Positions 63,574 to 64,000 of a DNA stretch of 64,000 bases are shown piece after piece; the first letter of the stretch is position 1; every line of letters starts with the position of its first letter. The stretch lies in NCBI GenBank assembly GCA_040506275.1, contig JBEVXD010000001.1, forward strand, positions 310,001-374,000, written 5' to 3'. The position numbers and the translations under genes were made by a program. The stretch comes from Thiodiazotropha sp040506275. Its GTDB lineage: Bacteria > Pseudomonadota > Gammaproteobacteria > Chromatiales > Chromatiaceae. Below the pieces are notes generated by a model that saw nothing but the letters and a program-made list of their open reading frames with translations, was not told where the DNA came from and made no database searches.

Positions 63574-64000
63574 ATGTCAGATGTTTCTAAATCAAAAGTT
63601 GTTGCCGTAACAGTCACCTACAACATAGATTCTCGTTTTGAGATTGCTCTAAAAAGCTATCTTGATCAGGTTGATTTGGTGGTCATTGTGGACAATAGCA
63701 CCAGTAGTGATGCTCAGGCGCTGTTGCGCGAGATTGTTCAGCTAGACGGTAAACGGATCAAGCTGATCCAAAATGGTGAGAATCTCGGTCTGGCCAAAGC
63801 TCAGAACATTGGTATTACTACTGCGTTGGATGAGCGGGCTGACTGGGTATTGTTGATGGATGATGACAGCAGTGCTACAGAACAGATGGTCTGTCTGCTG
63901 AAAGAGGCTTCACAGCGATATAATCTTGCTACTGAGACAGCAATCCTAGTTCCGCAACTGCAGGAGCAAGGTGTCAGACGAGATGCACGGTATGTGGTTT
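63574..64000 (+). CDS. Family 2 glycosyltransferase (partial, runs off right edge)
   Basis: First 142 residues of a GT2 enzyme: KVVAVTVTYNIDSRFEIALKSYLDQVDLVVIVDNSTSSD is the nucleotide-sugar fold, ENLGLAKAQNIGI is a family motif, and WVLLMDDDSSATEQMV carries the DxD metal site. Similar to rhamnosyltransferases of polysaccharide synthesis. ATG at 63574 gives the usual start; GTG at 63538 is an alternative. C-terminus lies beyond the window. Confidence 0.85.
   Translation, partial: MSDVSKSKVVAVTVTYNIDSRFEIALKSYLDQVDLVVIVDNSTSSDAQALLREIVQLDGKRIKLIQNGENLGLAKAQNIGITTALDERADWVLLMDDDSSATEQMVCLLKEASQRYNLATETAILVPQLQEQGVRRDARYVV

Overview
The window looks like part of a gammaproteobacterial chromosome. 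The complete tol-pal cluster, queE-queC, yebC-ruvCAB, cvpA-purF, gltX-glnS, the oxygen-independent ubiquinone genes ubiT/ubiU/ubiV, a MotY-like flagellar protein, PHB-type acetoacetyl-CoA reductase and NtrC/BarA-type signalling all point there. The gene set (acetate uptake and activation, PHB, facultatively anaerobic quinone synthesis, many sensors) would suit a motile, metabolically flexible Chromatiales-like or sulfur-oxidiser-like bacterium. That placement is inferred from gene content only.

Layout. 0-1 kb: the start of a proline-rich 30-bp-repeat protein running off the left edge, then dispersed repeats. 1-16 kb: an acetate locus on the minus strand, with acs, a DnaQ-like exonuclease, a cNMP/CBS/DUF294 protein, a large and small Na+:solute symporter pair, and further on a symporter-domain histidine kinase with an NtrC-like regulator whose sigma54-contact loop is missing. 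A TerB-like protein and a REC-PAS-GGDEF protein sit between on the plus strand. 16-24 kb: CheV, a DUF6394/TrkA-type channel/hemerythrin operon, a MotY-like protein, phaB and an Aer-like chemoreceptor; two of these genes have sigma28-like promoters. 24.6-30.5 kb: an OmpR-type two-component system with an AlgE-like outer membrane protein, a PepSY protein, a secreted Fn3-like protein and a HEAT-repeat protein. Phased 11-bp direct repeats in two of the promoters suggest one regulon. 30.5-37.6 kb: tRNA-Val, gltX, glnS, tRNA-Ala, cvpA, purF and a TauD-like dioxygenase. 37.7-50.9 kb: ubiT, then on the minus strand murI, a BarA-like hybrid kinase, a substrate-binding protein and a TonB-dependent receptor, then ubiV-ubiU with two radical SAM genes, then an HDOD-GAF protein. 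51.4-61.4 kb: yebC-ruvCAB, ybgC-tolQRAB-pal-cpoB and queE-queC. 61.9-64 kb: a GNAT acetyltransferase, a flavin reductase and the start of a family 2 glycosyltransferase.

Intergenic DNA is rich in short dispersed palindromic elements. Family A has ends resembling CCGGCACCTTA and occurs near 0.7, 9, 33.9, 49.3 and 54.5 kb. Family B carries TAGTGGGC..TGCGGTA and occurs near 0.66, 24.5, 34 and 45.5 kb. One composite between glnS and tRNA-Ala has perfect 35-bp terminal inverted repeats. No rRNA, CRISPR array, prophage or transposase gene was seen.

The main themes are acetate capture with its own sensor pair, envelope and cell-surface sensing (two-component/AlgE-like/PepSY locus; TonB receptor/binding protein/hybrid kinase cassette), motility, anaerobic ubiquinone synthesis and housekeeping.
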